Shown here one piece after another: positions 43,102 to 52,180 of a stretch of 64,000 bases of DNA. The notes beneath the pieces were generated by a model, which was not told the origin of the DNA, did no database searches, and worked only from the letters and a program-made list of their open reading frames with translations. The DNA is taken from assembly GCA_041920215.1 (NCBI GenBank), contig JAYRSJ010000020.1, positions 1-64,000 on the forward strand, given 5' to 3'. The translations under genes and the position numbers were made by a program. Source of the stretch: JAYRSJ01 sp041920215 (lineage in GTDB: Bacteria; Pseudomonadota; Gammaproteobacteria; Burkholderiales; Burkholderiaceae_C). Numbering within the stretch: the first letter of the stretch is position 1; each line of letters begins with the position of its first letter.

Positions 43102-43979
43102 TCCACATTTTTGCCGCTCTCAATTCCAAGGGTGGGGTTGGGAAGACCACATTCCTGGCGAACCTCGGCGGATTGATCGCCGACGTCGGCTACCGGGTCC
43201 TCCTGGTGGATGCCGACCCACAGCCATCCCTCACGAAGTACTTCGATCTCTCGTATGAGGCCCCGCAAGGCCTGGTCGAGGTCATCACTCAGGGGACAGT
43301 CACTCCCCAGTGCATTTCCCGGACGTCTGTCGCGAACTTGGACCTGGTGCGGTCCAATGACGGGGATGCCCAACTCCAGCATTGGCTTTACAGCCGAGCG
43401 GATCGCCGAACGCGCCTGGCGTCGGCACTCAAGATTCCCTACGTTCAGGATCATTACGACTACATCCTGATCGACACCCAGGGCGCCATCGGGCCGCTGC
43501 AGACGGCTGCCGCTTTCGCGGCAAACACCCTGGTGAGCCCGCTACCTCCCGACACGCCCAGCGTCCGCGAGTTCCGAAGCGGAACCTTGCGCGCGCTGCA
43601 GCGCCTGGCGCTTGACGAGCGCGAGCCCCGGGCCGACCTGGCGCCCATTCGGGCTGTCATCTGCCGCTACGACCACAGCCGTGACGCCAAGACGCTCTTG
43701 CGCGAGCTGGCAGCCGAATTCAGCGAAGACGATCGGGTCACGCTCCTGCAGACCATGATCCCGGGCGCCGTCGCCTACAAGGACGCGTTCTCCATGCGCG
43801 TTCCAGTCCACCACATCAGCCAGGCGGGCGGAGCCCGGAATCAGAGCGGCTACGAGGTGATGCACCGCCTGCTGTGGGAGCTGCAGCCTCAGCTTTACGG
43901 GCATTTCGCCGGCAGGATGCGCGGTGATCCCGACGTGGTGTTCGGACGTGCCCAAGAGTCCGAGGGGGTTGCCAAATGA
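43098..43979 (+). CDS. parA: ParA/Soj-family partition ATPase
   Basis: This 293-aa protein uses a GTG start at 43098. Deviant Walker A is NSKGGVGKTTFLANL (residues about 9-23), the A' motif is VLLVDADPQPSLTKYF, and Walker B is YDYILIDTQGAIGPL. The family moves or positions DNA and stabilises PFGI-1/ICE-type elements. It overlaps parB by four bases (ATGA). Confidence 0.92.
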   Translation: MIHIFAALNSKGGVGKTTFLANLGGLIADVGYRVLLVDADPQPSLTKYFDLSYEAPQGLVEVITQGTVTPQCISRTSVANLDLVRSNDGDAQLQHWLYSRADRRTRLASALKIPYVQDHYDYILIDTQGAIGPLQTAAAFAANTLVSPLPPDTPSVREFRSGTLRALQRLALDEREPRADLAPIRAVICRYDHSRDAKTLLRELAAEFSEDDRVTLLQTMIPGAVAYKDAFSMRVPVHHISQAGGARNQSGYEVMHRLLWELQPQLYGHFAGRMRGDPDVVFGRAQESEGVAK

Positions 43980-45898
43980 GCGGCCCCAAGACGCCGGCCA
44001 AGACCAAGCCCTTTGGCGGTCTGCCCCAGACCATTTCGACAGGCCGCGCCCTGGCCAATCAGGCGCTCGCGGAAAAAATGGGCCAGCAGCGGCGCGGAGG
44101 CATCAATTTCGCAGCTCTCAACAAGGCCGATGAAATGCCTGGAGACAAGCCGCTGAGCCCAGCCGCCCAGAGAGAAGCGCAGATCCGCCAGGCCAGCTAC
44201 CGGGTCGAGGACACAACGCCCTCCAAGCTGGATCTCTCCAAAGATCTCCCGGGCTTCATGCGGCTGGAATGCACCGAGATCCAGGCGTTCGACCACAACC
44301 CCCGGATCTTCGCCAACGAAAGCGCCCAGGAAATCCGCGCTTCGCTGCTCGCCCACGGCATCCAGGGTGCCTTCGAGGTAACGCGGCGCGGGCCCGGCCA
44401 GCCCTACATGCTGGCCGCCGGCGCCAACACCACCCTGACCCTGGTGCAGCAGCTCTGGGCAGAAACGGGCGATGAGCGGTTTCGCTGGGTGCCCTGCGTT
44501 TTTCAGCCCTACCAGAGCGACACCCGCCTGCTGGCCCAGCATCTTGCCGAGAACCTCAACCGCGGCGACATGAAGTTTTGGGAGCAGGCCAAGGGCATGC
44601 TCGACCTGGTGCAGCAGATCGAGAAGGAGCAATTTGCTGCCGGCAAGCGCACGAAGGCAATGACGGTGCGGGAAATTGTCGAGGTCTTGGACAAAGAGCA
44701 TGGCCTCCGGACCAACCGGACGAACGTCTCGATCTGGCAGTTCGCCCTGGCCAGGCTGCATCCGCTCGGCGATTGCACGCGCTTCCTGAAGCAACGGCAG
44801 GTTCTGACCACCTTGCAGCCCAGGCTCAATCTCCTGGCGCTGTTGGCCGAGCTGCTAAAGGTGCCGGCCGATGAGTTCTGGAACGAGATTACCGCCCGTG
44901 TGCTGCGGCGCATTGCCAGTGTCGTTGAGCAGCAGGAAAGCCCTGAACTGGATGCGGTTCAGATCGTCGATTCAGTAGCAGCTGCACTGGCTGAGCACGC
45001 TGGCGAGTCTGTGCCGGCGCTGCGTTCGATGATGGCGGGACTCGAAGTGAATCCCACGGCCACTCTGGCAGAGTTGCGGGCCCCCTCGCCCAACTTGGCC
45101 GTGGGTACCCAGCCATCCAGCACCGATCCGGTTGGCCACGAGGATCCTGCTCCGGCGGGCCATGTCACCCAGTCCGCGCTGGCTCTGGGCCCAACGGTCA
45201 TTCGGAACAACGAGGGTTCGGGCACCGCGCGTACACCGCGCGTTTCTGGTGCACCAGGTCATTCGCCCCTCCCGCAAGCGGCTCAATCTGGTGAATCGCC
45301 TGCGGAAACCGGCGGCCAGACCGTCGCGAGCCCAGTTTCTTCCGCCCCAGCCACCAATCCGCTTCAGCAGGCCCTGGGCCTCGGAGCGGAGGCCAGTGGT
45401 GACTCGCTGCAAGCGCTTCAGGCCGCCTTGTTCGACTTGGCCCGCGCCGCTGGTATCCAGGACACCCTGCAGCTGCACGCACCCATGCCCCTGGGTTTCT
45501 ACCTGGACTTGCCAGATCCCGTGCTGCACCAGCGCGCCACCGTGGCCGAGGGAAGCCCCGAGCACCAGCAGCGCGAAATCAAATCTGCTGTCTGGTGGAC
45601 CCTGAGCTTGCTGAGTGGTCAGTGGTGCAACGGCGCAGAGGCCTGCCTGGACCACGGCAGTGCCTTCTTTTTGCACTATTCAAAACCGGACCACGCAGAC
45701 CCATTCCAGGGTCTGGACATCGAGTCCCAGGAACCAGACGGCAGCGAAGTTCTGTTGAACCGAGTTCGCCCCGGCCTGATGCGGCCGGTCATGCACCTGG
45801 TGCGTGTCGTGGAGTCCCTGGCGGCACAGGTTTATGAGGATCACCCAGAGCGCTGGCGCTTGATGGAGCGCCTGCAGGCGTCCAACAGCCCCTATTGA
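43976..45898 (+). CDS. parB: PFGI-1-type ParB family protein
   Basis: This 640-aa protein has a ParB/Srx-like N-terminal domain with FDHNPRIFANESAQEIRASLLAHGI, LAAGANTTLTLVQQLW and ENLNRGDMKFWEQAKGM, then a helix-turn-helix region (TVREIVEVLDKEHGLRTNRTNVSIW). This matches the long ICE-type ParB (TIGR03764 style). A low-complexity linker at about 350-480 precedes a C-terminal domain (WWTLSLLSGQWCNGAEACLDH). It binds DNA and partners with ParA. Confidence 0.88.
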   Translation: MSGPKTPAKTKPFGGLPQTISTGRALANQALAEKMGQQRRGGINFAALNKADEMPGDKPLSPAAQREAQIRQASYRVEDTTPSKLDLSKDLPGFMRLECTEIQAFDHNPRIFANESAQEIRASLLAHGIQGAFEVTRRGPGQPYMLAAGANTTLTLVQQLWAETGDERFRWVPCVFQPYQSDTRLLAQHLAENLNRGDMKFWEQAKGMLDLVQQIEKEQFAAGKRTKAMTVREIVEVLDKEHGLRTNRTNVSIWQFALARLHPLGDCTRFLKQRQVLTTLQPRLNLLALLAELLKVPADEFWNEITARVLRRIASVVEQQESPELDAVQIVDSVAAALAEHAGESVPALRSMMAGLEVNPTATLAELRAPSPNLAVGTQPSSTDPVGHEDPAPAGHVTQSALALGPTVIRNNEGSGTARTPRVSGAPGHSPLPQAAQSGESPAETGGQTVASPVSSAPATNPLQQALGLGAEASGDSLQALQAALFDLARAAGIQDTLQLHAPMPLGFYLDLPDPVLHQRATVAEGSPEHQQREIKSAVWWTLSLLSGQWCNGAEACLDHGSAFFLHYSKPDHADPFQGLDIESQEPDGSEVLLNRVRPGLMRPVMHLVRVVESLAAQVYEDHPERWRLMERLQASNSPY

Positions 45899-46031
45899 GC
45901 GCCGCTCTCCATGCTCCCGGTGACCACCATGCCATGTGCCTACCCAATCGCAAGCTACCGACGCCCAGAACGTCGGGGCACCTGCGTGCACTGTCTGCTG
46001 TCACCGAAACGAGCCTGGAGGAAGAGCGCTG

Positions 46032-46670
46032 ATGACTGCTGTCCAACGAACCACCCCACAAGAGTTCTCAGCCGAGCAACTGGCGGCCGCTTTTGCCCTT
46101 GCGCTACCCCTGGACGATCTGCAGACCCGGCTGTTTCTGCTCACTCGCCTGGTCGCCGAGATCGATTCCGGCGAAGCAGTCTCCAGTCTGGTTCACGCTG
46201 GTCTGGATCAGGAGTCCATCGATCGACTGCGCGGCATGTCGATGGCCGATGCCTTGCGCTTCGCCAGCAATCCTTGTGGGTTGTCGCTCTCGGTGAACAC
46301 CAGAGAGGTGCGGGGACAGCTGGTTCGTATCGAAAGTGCAAAGCTGGCCCGCAGCCGTCTGGAGTATTTCGTGTCCAACGGTGCCAGTCCGAGGCTTCTG
46401 ACCCAGCTCTTCAGCATCGCGCCAACGGAGGTGCGGCGCATGCGCAAGCTCTTGGCGCCAGCCATCACGGCCGGCGGTCGGCCACGGGTTCCATCACCCG
46501 AGGAAAGTGCCGCCATCGAGGTGGTCTGGCAGGAAATCAAGGCCGCGCATGCCGACGATCGGGAGCGAATCTGGCACCTGCACCAGTCCTTCCAACACAT
46601 GTGGATCGCCACCCTCGAACTGGTGATCATGCCTCCGACCACCCCTTCGCTCACCCTGCTGCACGCCTGA
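46032..46670 (+). CDS. DUF2857-type element protein, 212 aa
   Basis: The start has GGAGGAAGAGC upstream. DUF2857-like features are visible: LRFASNPCGLSLSVN, VRGQLVRIESAKLARSRLEYFVSNGASPRLL-like sequence and FSIAPTEVRRMRKLLAP (a helix-turn-helix-like stretch). It follows parB, as in PFGI-1 and SPI-7-type elements. Its role is unknown, probably DNA binding in maintenance. Confidence 0.7.
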   Translation: MTAVQRTTPQEFSAEQLAAAFALALPLDDLQTRLFLLTRLVAEIDSGEAVSSLVHAGLDQESIDRLRGMSMADALRFASNPCGLSLSVNTREVRGQLVRIESAKLARSRLEYFVSNGASPRLLTQLFSIAPTEVRRMRKLLAPAITAGGRPRVPSPEESAAIEVVWQEIKAAHADDRERIWHLHQSFQHMWIATLELVIMPPTTPSLTLLHA

Positions 46671-46756
46671 GCAATCAAGTTCGGCGCGCTGCGGGTGCGG
46701 TGCAACCCTGTCCGATTGCCCTGGTTGTCAAAGCCCGTCGCCCGGAGTGATTCGCC

Positions 46757-47464
46757 ATGCAATTCCATGTCCATATCCCTTGCCCGCCGACCCAGGAACA
46801 GGATCTCGGCTCTGCTGGCGGCGGCTTCGCCGGCTTGAGCTACTCGCTGCAGCTCAACTCAACCCAAGTGCAGGTGCAGTTGCCGCTGCAGGGCGAACTG
46901 GCCGGGCAGGTGGCAACGGAGCCAGGCGCAGCCTCTGCTAACGGCTCGGCCCAGGACGGGCCAAGGCGCCGCAGCAAGTGGACTCCGGACAGCTTGGCTG
47001 AGCGCCGCAAAGAGCGCTCAAAAATTCGGCGGCTGGCGCGCAACAGCGCTGACGATTGGATGCGCGCAGCGGAAGGCAAGTTCTTCAGCGTCAGCTATTT
47101 GTTGGTGGCGGGCGCAGGCGGTCTGACCGCCGCTGCGGCGTTGCAAGCGATCTGGCAGGCCTGTGAACGGGCCTATTTCGAACGCGGTGAGGCATGGGTC
47201 TTTCGCACCGAGCAGGAATGGCTGGATGCCACCGGGCTGATTGCAGAGGAATGGCTGGACGGCCGCCACGCGCTGCGTGAGCAGGGATTCGTGAAAGAAC
47301 GACGCCGCTTCGACCTGGATGCAGGCGAAATCATCACGGAGCTTGCATTTGATGCCGAGCAGTGGGCTCGGCGGTTGGCTGAGCTGCGACAAGAAGCTCA
47401 GGACCATTTCCGCAACGAGCTTGAGAGCCAGGCTGGCTTGCTCCAGTCCCACTTCGCGGACTGA
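46757..47464 (+). CDS. Winged-helix protein, possible replication protein, 235 aa
   Basis: The middle has a basic stretch (DGPRRRSKWTPDSLAERRKERSKI). The C-terminal half looks like a winged helix: VFRTEQEWLDATGLIAEEWLDGRHALREQGFVKERRRFD. The same pattern occurs twice in the next gene. It is probably a DNA-binding protein of the element's replication module (inference). Confidence 0.6.
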   Translation: MQFHVHIPCPPTQEQDLGSAGGGFAGLSYSLQLNSTQVQVQLPLQGELAGQVATEPGAASANGSAQDGPRRRSKWTPDSLAERRKERSKIRRLARNSADDWMRAAEGKFFSVSYLLVAGAGGLTAAAALQAIWQACERAYFERGEAWVFRTEQEWLDATGLIAEEWLDGRHALREQGFVKERRRFDLDAGEIITELAFDAEQWARRLAELRQEAQDHFRNELESQAGLLQSHFAD

Positions 47465-47485
47465 CGTTCACCAGGTCCAGCCCGG

Positions 47486-49276
47486 ATGTTCAGTCCCTCA
47501 CGCGCGCGGCGACCACGCCCGGCCCAGCCGCTCTTCGCGGCACAGGCCGTGCCGGAGTCGAGGCCCGCGCCTGTCGCTCATGCTGCTGCGAGCGCCGCCG
47601 CAGTCAAACATGCGGCCCCGGTTGGGGCCGCGGGCCTTGTCGTGGGCCGTCGCACCCGTGAGCCCGTCTGGAACCAGGGTCAAACCACAGCGGCACCGGC
47701 CGGCGTCAACCTGTTGGGTGTCGCTGTCTCCACGCGGGTGATGGGCTTGGTGGGTGACCCTGCAGCAGGCGTGTTCTTGGCCCAGCTGATTTACTGGTCA
47801 CGGCGCACCCCTGATCTTGCCCAGCGCGATGGCTGGATCGCCAAGCGCAGCGAGGAACTGCAGCAAGAAACAGGAATGTCGTGGAAGGTCCAGCGCCGGG
47901 CTAGGCAGTTGCTCATCGGCGGCGGCTGGCTGGAGGAGCGCTTGCTGTCGATGCCCGCGCGCCTGGAATTCCGCCTGAATCTCTCTGCCCTGGTGCGCGC
48001 CCTGCACCAGGGCAGAGACATCCAGGTCGACGACGCTACGTTGAGCTGGGAAAAGCTCTGCGACCGCCGCGATCCGAGCTTTGATCGCTTGATGGGCCGC
48101 TGCTTCCTTTTCCACGGCGTGCTGACGCAGGTACTTCCGCTTTCGGCTGCGGTGCTGGCCTCACGCCTGGAGTCCCGCCCTCAGCACTCGGATGCCGCCT
48201 CGGAGACCTACTGGTGGCGGATGCATCGCGACGCCTGGAAGGCGGAAACCGGTTTGAGTCGGGATCAGTGGCAGACCGCGCGCAAGACCCTGTCCAAGAT
48301 TGGGGTGCTCATCGAGCGTGGTCACAACTTCCCGCGGCGCATCGATCTGGCTCTGAATCCCGTCGCAATGCGCGCGCTTCTGGCGCATTGCAAAGGATTG
48401 GCTGTGGGCGCCCATCAGGCCCCCCTGCTCCCCATGCAAGTTGGCCGGCCTGAGGCTGGGCAGGAATGGGAGAAACAGGCAGGTGGTTTTGGGCGACGTC
48501 CGGATCAACCGAGCCTCTTTGAATCAGGATCGCTTGTTTCGCCCGATCCTGCCGCTAAGAATCGCCCCATCCTGCCAACAAAGATCGCCCAGTCCCGCCC
48601 TTACCCAATACCCCAAGTACTGCCTACTACCCCCCAACAACCCCTCCCGCAAGCACCCGCGGATTCGCAGTTCTTCCCAGCGTTTGGTGCAGGGGTGGGA
48701 TCAAAAGGGCTCTTGAAGGGGGCGTTTCACCTGCAGGTGTCTGACTGGATCAACCCGGTGATGCATTCGAAGGCACATGACAGGGCGGGAATGGGCGAAT
48801 CAAGGCCTGCGGCAACAGCGCCGGCCGGGACCCTCGCTCTCAATGAGGCAGCACTGCTGCATTGGCCCAGGGCTCTGCAGGAGCATCCTGAAGAGCTGGG
48901 ATTGGCTATGAAGCTCCTGGCTGGTTTGTCTGCTGAGCAACAACAGCAGGTGTTGGACGAGATTGTGTTCATCGAACACCACCAGCATCGTGCTGTGCGC
49001 AACCATCTGGGCTTGCTTCGCACGTTGGCCACCAAGGCGCGGAACGGGGAGTTCAATCCGGAAGGCGCCCATAAGGTCGCCAAGATGCGATCTGAGCGCA
49101 TGGCACGCGAAGCCAACGTGCTGGCTCAGAAGCCGACTCAGGCGGCACCATCTGGCACGGAAGCGAGTTCGGCACCGGGTGGCATGAGCGAGCAGCAGCG
49201 CCAGAAGTTCAAGGAAATTCAGCAGAGCCTGCTGCAGCAGGGCCTGGCTACCCAGCGCCGGAGGGCGGTGGGATGA
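47486..49276 (+). CDS. STY4528-like replication protein with two winged helices
   Basis: This 596-aa protein has an N-terminal Ala/Pro-rich lead (1-70) and then two winged-helix units: about 95-165 (VFLAQLIYWSRRTPDL, WIAKRSEELQQETGMSWKVQRRARQLL) and about 245-300 (ETYWWRMHRDAWKAETGLSRDQWQTARKTL). A linker and a helical C-terminal domain follow (LLAGLSAEQQQQVLDEIVFIEHH). This resembles the STY4528 pathogenicity-island replication protein that follows DUF2857 in SPI-7/PFGI-1 elements. Its exact biochemical role is unproven. Confidence 0.65.
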   Translation: MFSPSRARRPRPAQPLFAAQAVPESRPAPVAHAAASAAAVKHAAPVGAAGLVVGRRTREPVWNQGQTTAAPAGVNLLGVAVSTRVMGLVGDPAAGVFLAQLIYWSRRTPDLAQRDGWIAKRSEELQQETGMSWKVQRRARQLLIGGGWLEERLLSMPARLEFRLNLSALVRALHQGRDIQVDDATLSWEKLCDRRDPSFDRLMGRCFLFHGVLTQVLPLSAAVLASRLESRPQHSDAASETYWWRMHRDAWKAETGLSRDQWQTARKTLSKIGVLIERGHNFPRRIDLALNPVAMRALLAHCKGLAVGAHQAPLLPMQVGRPEAGQEWEKQAGGFGRRPDQPSLFESGSLVSPDPAAKNRPILPTKIAQSRPYPIPQVLPTTPQQPLPQAPADSQFFPAFGAGVGSKGLLKGAFHLQVSDWINPVMHSKAHDRAGMGESRPAATAPAGTLALNEAALLHWPRALQEHPEELGLAMKLLAGLSAEQQQQVLDEIVFIEHHQHRAVRNHLGLLRTLATKARNGEFNPEGAHKVAKMRSERMAREANVLAQKPTQAAPSGTEASSAPGGMSEQQRQKFKEIQQSLLQQGLATQRRRAVG

Positions 49277-49654
49277 GGATTCCAGCCTTTGCAATCAGCG
49301 GGGGCTGTGCCACCTCGTTCGAGACCTGTGCGTGCCCGAGTAACCTAGGGTTTGCCCGCATTTTGTCAATCGGATTGACAAGATCACAGGCAGCTCGGGG
49401 CCGCGGTCATCAGGAGGCCGTTTCCGATGAAAGCGGCTCTGGGATCTGCCCTTGCCAGCATCTGGATGTCCGACTCAAGGATTTCTGCAGGCCCTGCAAA
49501 ACCGCGAATTCCACCCCTCTGGGGGCGAATTGCCATGACGACTGCATTGCACAGTCGCATGAAGCCCGTCATCCTCCTGCGATCACTTGCTTCGGCATTA
49601 AATCTGCCGTAAGTGCTATTGCTGTTCCATACCTCGTTTTGTAAGGAGCCCACC
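49277..49654. other. 378-bp intergenic region with palindrome
   Basis: An open frame from 49273 is rejected as a gene because its composition is unlike its neighbours. The region holds the 19-base palindrome at 49363-49381 and a hairpin around 49514-49530 (CACCCC/GGGGG). The next gene has its own strong ribosome site, so a promoter for the downstream set probably lies here (inference). Confidence 0.4.
49363..49381. promoter_or_regulatory. 19-bp palindrome, candidate operator
   Basis: TTGTCAATCGGATTGACAA is a perfect 9-base inverted repeat around one central base. No T-run follows on either strand, so a protein-binding site is more likely than a terminator. It lies 274 bp upstream of the next gene. 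Confidence 0.55.
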
Positions 49655-50719
49655 ATGGCTACCAGTTCAAAGCCCTTCGCCAATTCCTCTGTGACCCCGG
49701 TGTTTCCTGTTCGCAAGGGGTCACCGTTCAGCGATGGATATGACATTGATGGGGAACGCCTGGCGCTGAAGGACATGATTGAGGCCGACGACCTCAACAC
49801 CACGGATCCTCGGTATCAACGCTACGTTGAGCTGGAGCGCCGGGAGGAACTTCTGCGGAGAAACCAGGCCGAATACGAGGCACGCGACGGTGCGGAACGG
49901 GATGTACCGTTTCTTGAGGCTTCCCGAGTCAAGACGCTGGGTCGCCTGGCCGACGAGGGCGAAGATTCGATGCTTCTGCATACCCGGGAAGCCTCGCGCC
50001 TATTTGTAGGACGTGCACTGGCGCCTGGTGAGCAAGGATATGGTCAGTCGGGTGGCAAAAAGGTCGGTGCAGCTCTGCGGGCAATCTGGTACCTGTCAGG
50101 CAATGACAATCCCTACGCAGATTACGCCCTGCTCGAATGCCATTCAGGAATTCAAGCGCTGGTGCGCGATCTCGAATCCCAGATCGCCTCGATGGAGGCC
50201 AGGCTTGAGAAACTGAAGCAGCGTGGGCTTTCATTTTCCATCGTGGCAGCAATGCCACCGGCGAAAGTCGAGCTTGGTTTCAAGAGCCCCTACGGATATT
50301 CCGTAGTACTCCTGATTTCGACCATGGATTACTTTGTCCGCGTCGTTAAGAGCCTGGTTCGAAAGGATTTGATGACCGACAAGGAAGGCTACGCTGAAAT
50401 TTGGAATGCATCCCACAAGGTGCGCCGGGTCTTCGAGCGTGCGGTTTGGTTTCAGCGCTACCTGATGAAGGAAGAGTTGGTGAAACTGTCCCGCTTGGAC
50501 TGGCTGCCGACCGCTGATGAGTTGGCCAAGAAACGTGTGGCTGCTGCAGTCAAGCTGTTTGGCCAGCTTCCACGGGAAGTGTTCAATGGCTCGGCGGCTC
50601 CGGCGCACTCGCGCCGGCAATTGGATGTGAGTCCGGAGGAGCTGCGCCTGCTGAACGAAGTACCGCTGGCCGGCGAGGAGGCTGCACTCAGCGGCGAGGC
50701 AGCCGAGGCTTTGGTTTGA
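49655..50719 (+). CDS. TIGR03761-like (PFL_4669) integrating-element protein
   Basis: AAGGAG lies 8 bases before the ATG. The 354-aa protein shows the family pattern: LHTREASRLFVGRA, KKVGAALRAIWYLSGNDNPYADYALLE, ELGFKSPYGYSVVLLISTMDYFVRVV and KVRRVFERAVWFQRYL. In PFGI-1-type elements this gene lies next to DUF3158 and ssb, as here. Its function is unknown; it may act in replication or DNA processing. Confidence 0.78.
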   Translation: MATSSKPFANSSVTPVFPVRKGSPFSDGYDIDGERLALKDMIEADDLNTTDPRYQRYVELERREELLRRNQAEYEARDGAERDVPFLEASRVKTLGRLADEGEDSMLLHTREASRLFVGRALAPGEQGYGQSGGKKVGAALRAIWYLSGNDNPYADYALLECHSGIQALVRDLESQIASMEARLEKLKQRGLSFSIVAAMPPAKVELGFKSPYGYSVVLLISTMDYFVRVVKSLVRKDLMTDKEGYAEIWNASHKVRRVFERAVWFQRYLMKEELVKLSRLDWLPTADELAKKRVAAAVKLFGQLPREVFNGSAAPAHSRRQLDVSPEELRLLNEVPLAGEEAALSGEAAEALV

Positions 50720-50973
50720 GAGCTGCGCCAGGAGCGGATGCGGTGGTCGCCAGCCTGTCAACGAACCTGGGCACCATGTTGGGTGCTGCGCCAGCCCACG
50801 GTTTGGTGGCTGAAAGGGCTGCGCCTGCGGCGGGGATGGATGCGGAAAGGGCTGCCGCCGGCTTGCCGGCGGTGTTCGAGCTGAGCCAGCAGCGTGCTTT
50901 GGATTGCTGTGCCAGCGGTGGCTTCGGTATTTGGCCGGGTCCGATGCGTAGCGAGGAGCTGGCCAATGGCTGA
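50716..50973 (+). CDS. Possible small protein, 85 aa
   Basis: The frame starts with TTG overlapping the previous stop (TTGA) and ends inside the start of the DUF3158 gene (eight-base overlap). It is Ala/Gly-rich, without a known domain. The tight coupling at both ends supports it; the composition and rare start argue against it. It could be only a gap-filling frame. Confidence 0.35.
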   Translation: MRAAPGADAVVASLSTNLGTMLGAAPAHGLVAERAAPAAGMDAERAAAGLPAVFELSQQRALDCCASGGFGIWPGPMRSEELANG

Positions 50974-51460
50974 CAACAACGTGGTCATACAGATGCTTGA
51001 CCTTAAAGGGCCTTTAAAGGGTAAGGGGGTCTACCTGGCGCAGTGGCGGCGAGATGCCGAGGATCGCCTGGCGGAGATCTATGCCCAGATGGAGGAGCTG
51101 GCGCAGCGCACGCGCGTGGTGGAAGGCCGGCGCTTCTCCCTGCAGGTGCACAAGCTGCGCAACGCCAAGCAGTTGCGCTGGCGCTTTGGTTCCGCTGCAG
51201 AGGGTGTGGCCAGCCGGCATGCAACCTGGGAGCGGATTGCCCAGCTGCTGCCGGAGTTCAACCAGGTGCTCGCCAATTGGTATGAAAGCCTCAACGAACT
51301 GGCGCAGGTATTGAATGCCCAAGAGCAAGTATTGCGATATGAATGCAAGACTGTGCAGCGGCTCACCACTGGCGCAGTAACGAAGATCCGCGTCCGGGCG
51401 TTTGAAGGCGAAGTGGGGCACGGTGTGTTCGGTAACCGGCCATCCAGTTCAAGAATCTGA
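50966..51460 (+). CDS. DUF3158-type element protein, 164 aa
   Basis: LDLKGPLKGKGVYLAQW, a long helical middle (AEDRLAEIYAQMEELAQR), LRWRFGSAAEGVASRHATWERI and an alpha-helical C-terminal part with EQVLRYECKTVQRL match DUF3158 proteins of PFGI-1/ICE-type elements. It is predicted to be soluble. It sits between TIGR03761 and ssb as in those elements, with extra genes inserted before ssb. Confidence 0.7.
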   Translation: MADNNVVIQMLDLKGPLKGKGVYLAQWRRDAEDRLAEIYAQMEELAQRTRVVEGRRFSLQVHKLRNAKQLRWRFGSAAEGVASRHATWERIAQLLPEFNQVLANWYESLNELAQVLNAQEQVLRYECKTVQRLTTGAVTKIRVRAFEGEVGHGVFGNRPSSSRI

Positions 51461-51480
51461 CAGGCAGGAAGGGGGAAATC

Positions 51481-52104
51481 ATGCACCAGTACCTTCAAGA
51501 TACGGAATATGCGGTCAGGAATTTGATTCAACTTGCGCACGCCGAGGAAGATCAGCTTCGTGCTCTTTTGGCCAAATTGGAGGCCATGAAGCCGCAGATC
51601 AAGGTTCTGGAGTGGGATTTCGAGTCCAGCGATCTGAATGACGATTTTTCGGATGTCTACGTGATCGGTGCATTCAGCCGCATGGCACAGGCGCGTACTG
51701 AGGCGAACAATTTGCAAGGGCAAATCGCTTCGTTGCAGGCCAGTATTGGAACCCGCCAGCAAGCCATTCAGGCAATATCCGGTTCAATTCTGCAAGTGGC
51801 CAAGCAAGGAATATCTCTTGTGCATGGTGGTCTTAAGCCTGCCCCTGAAGGCCGCTTTATCGGTACTGCTTCATTAAAATCGATCATTTGGAATGCGCGT
51901 GACCAGGCAATGCACTTCGAGGAAGGCATTCCTAGAAATCCGGCTGTGAGAGCTCTTTTCTCTATCCTAGAAGCTGAGCAGGGTAGTGAATTTTCCTTGG
52001 CTGCTCACTTGCATCAAAGCCGGGCCCGTCAGGTGATTAATTTGCTTGGATGGCGCGAGTATTCAGCGTATGTTGCAGATATGTCGAGTCTGCTTGGTCC
52101 CTGA
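51481..52104 (+). CDS. Hypothetical coiled-coil protein, 207 aa
   Basis: GCAGGAAGGGGG lies upstream of the ATG. Codon use is noticeably more A+T-rich than that of its neighbours, suggesting later acquisition. Coiled-coil text covers about 20-45 (HAEEDQLRALLAKLEAMK) and 65-105. No family is recognised. It interrupts the usual DUF3158-ssb neighbourhood and so may be cargo. Confidence 0.55.
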   Translation: MHQYLQDTEYAVRNLIQLAHAEEDQLRALLAKLEAMKPQIKVLEWDFESSDLNDDFSDVYVIGAFSRMAQARTEANNLQGQIASLQASIGTRQQAIQAISGSILQVAKQGISLVHGGLKPAPEGRFIGTASLKSIIWNARDQAMHFEEGIPRNPAVRALFSILEAEQGSEFSLAAHLHQSRARQVINLLGWREYSAYVADMSSLLGP

Positions 52105-52180
52105 AGGCGGTAATTCGTTCAGCGCTGTGATTTGGTGGTTTGCCTAGAACCGCAACACCAGGGCTCAGAAAGGATCGATC

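Noticed and set aside
49273..49644. 123-codon frame starting at an ATGA overlap with the STY4528-like gene
   Set aside because: Composition is unlike its neighbours, there is no domain, and it crosses a palindrome and a hairpin. It is treated as non-coding.
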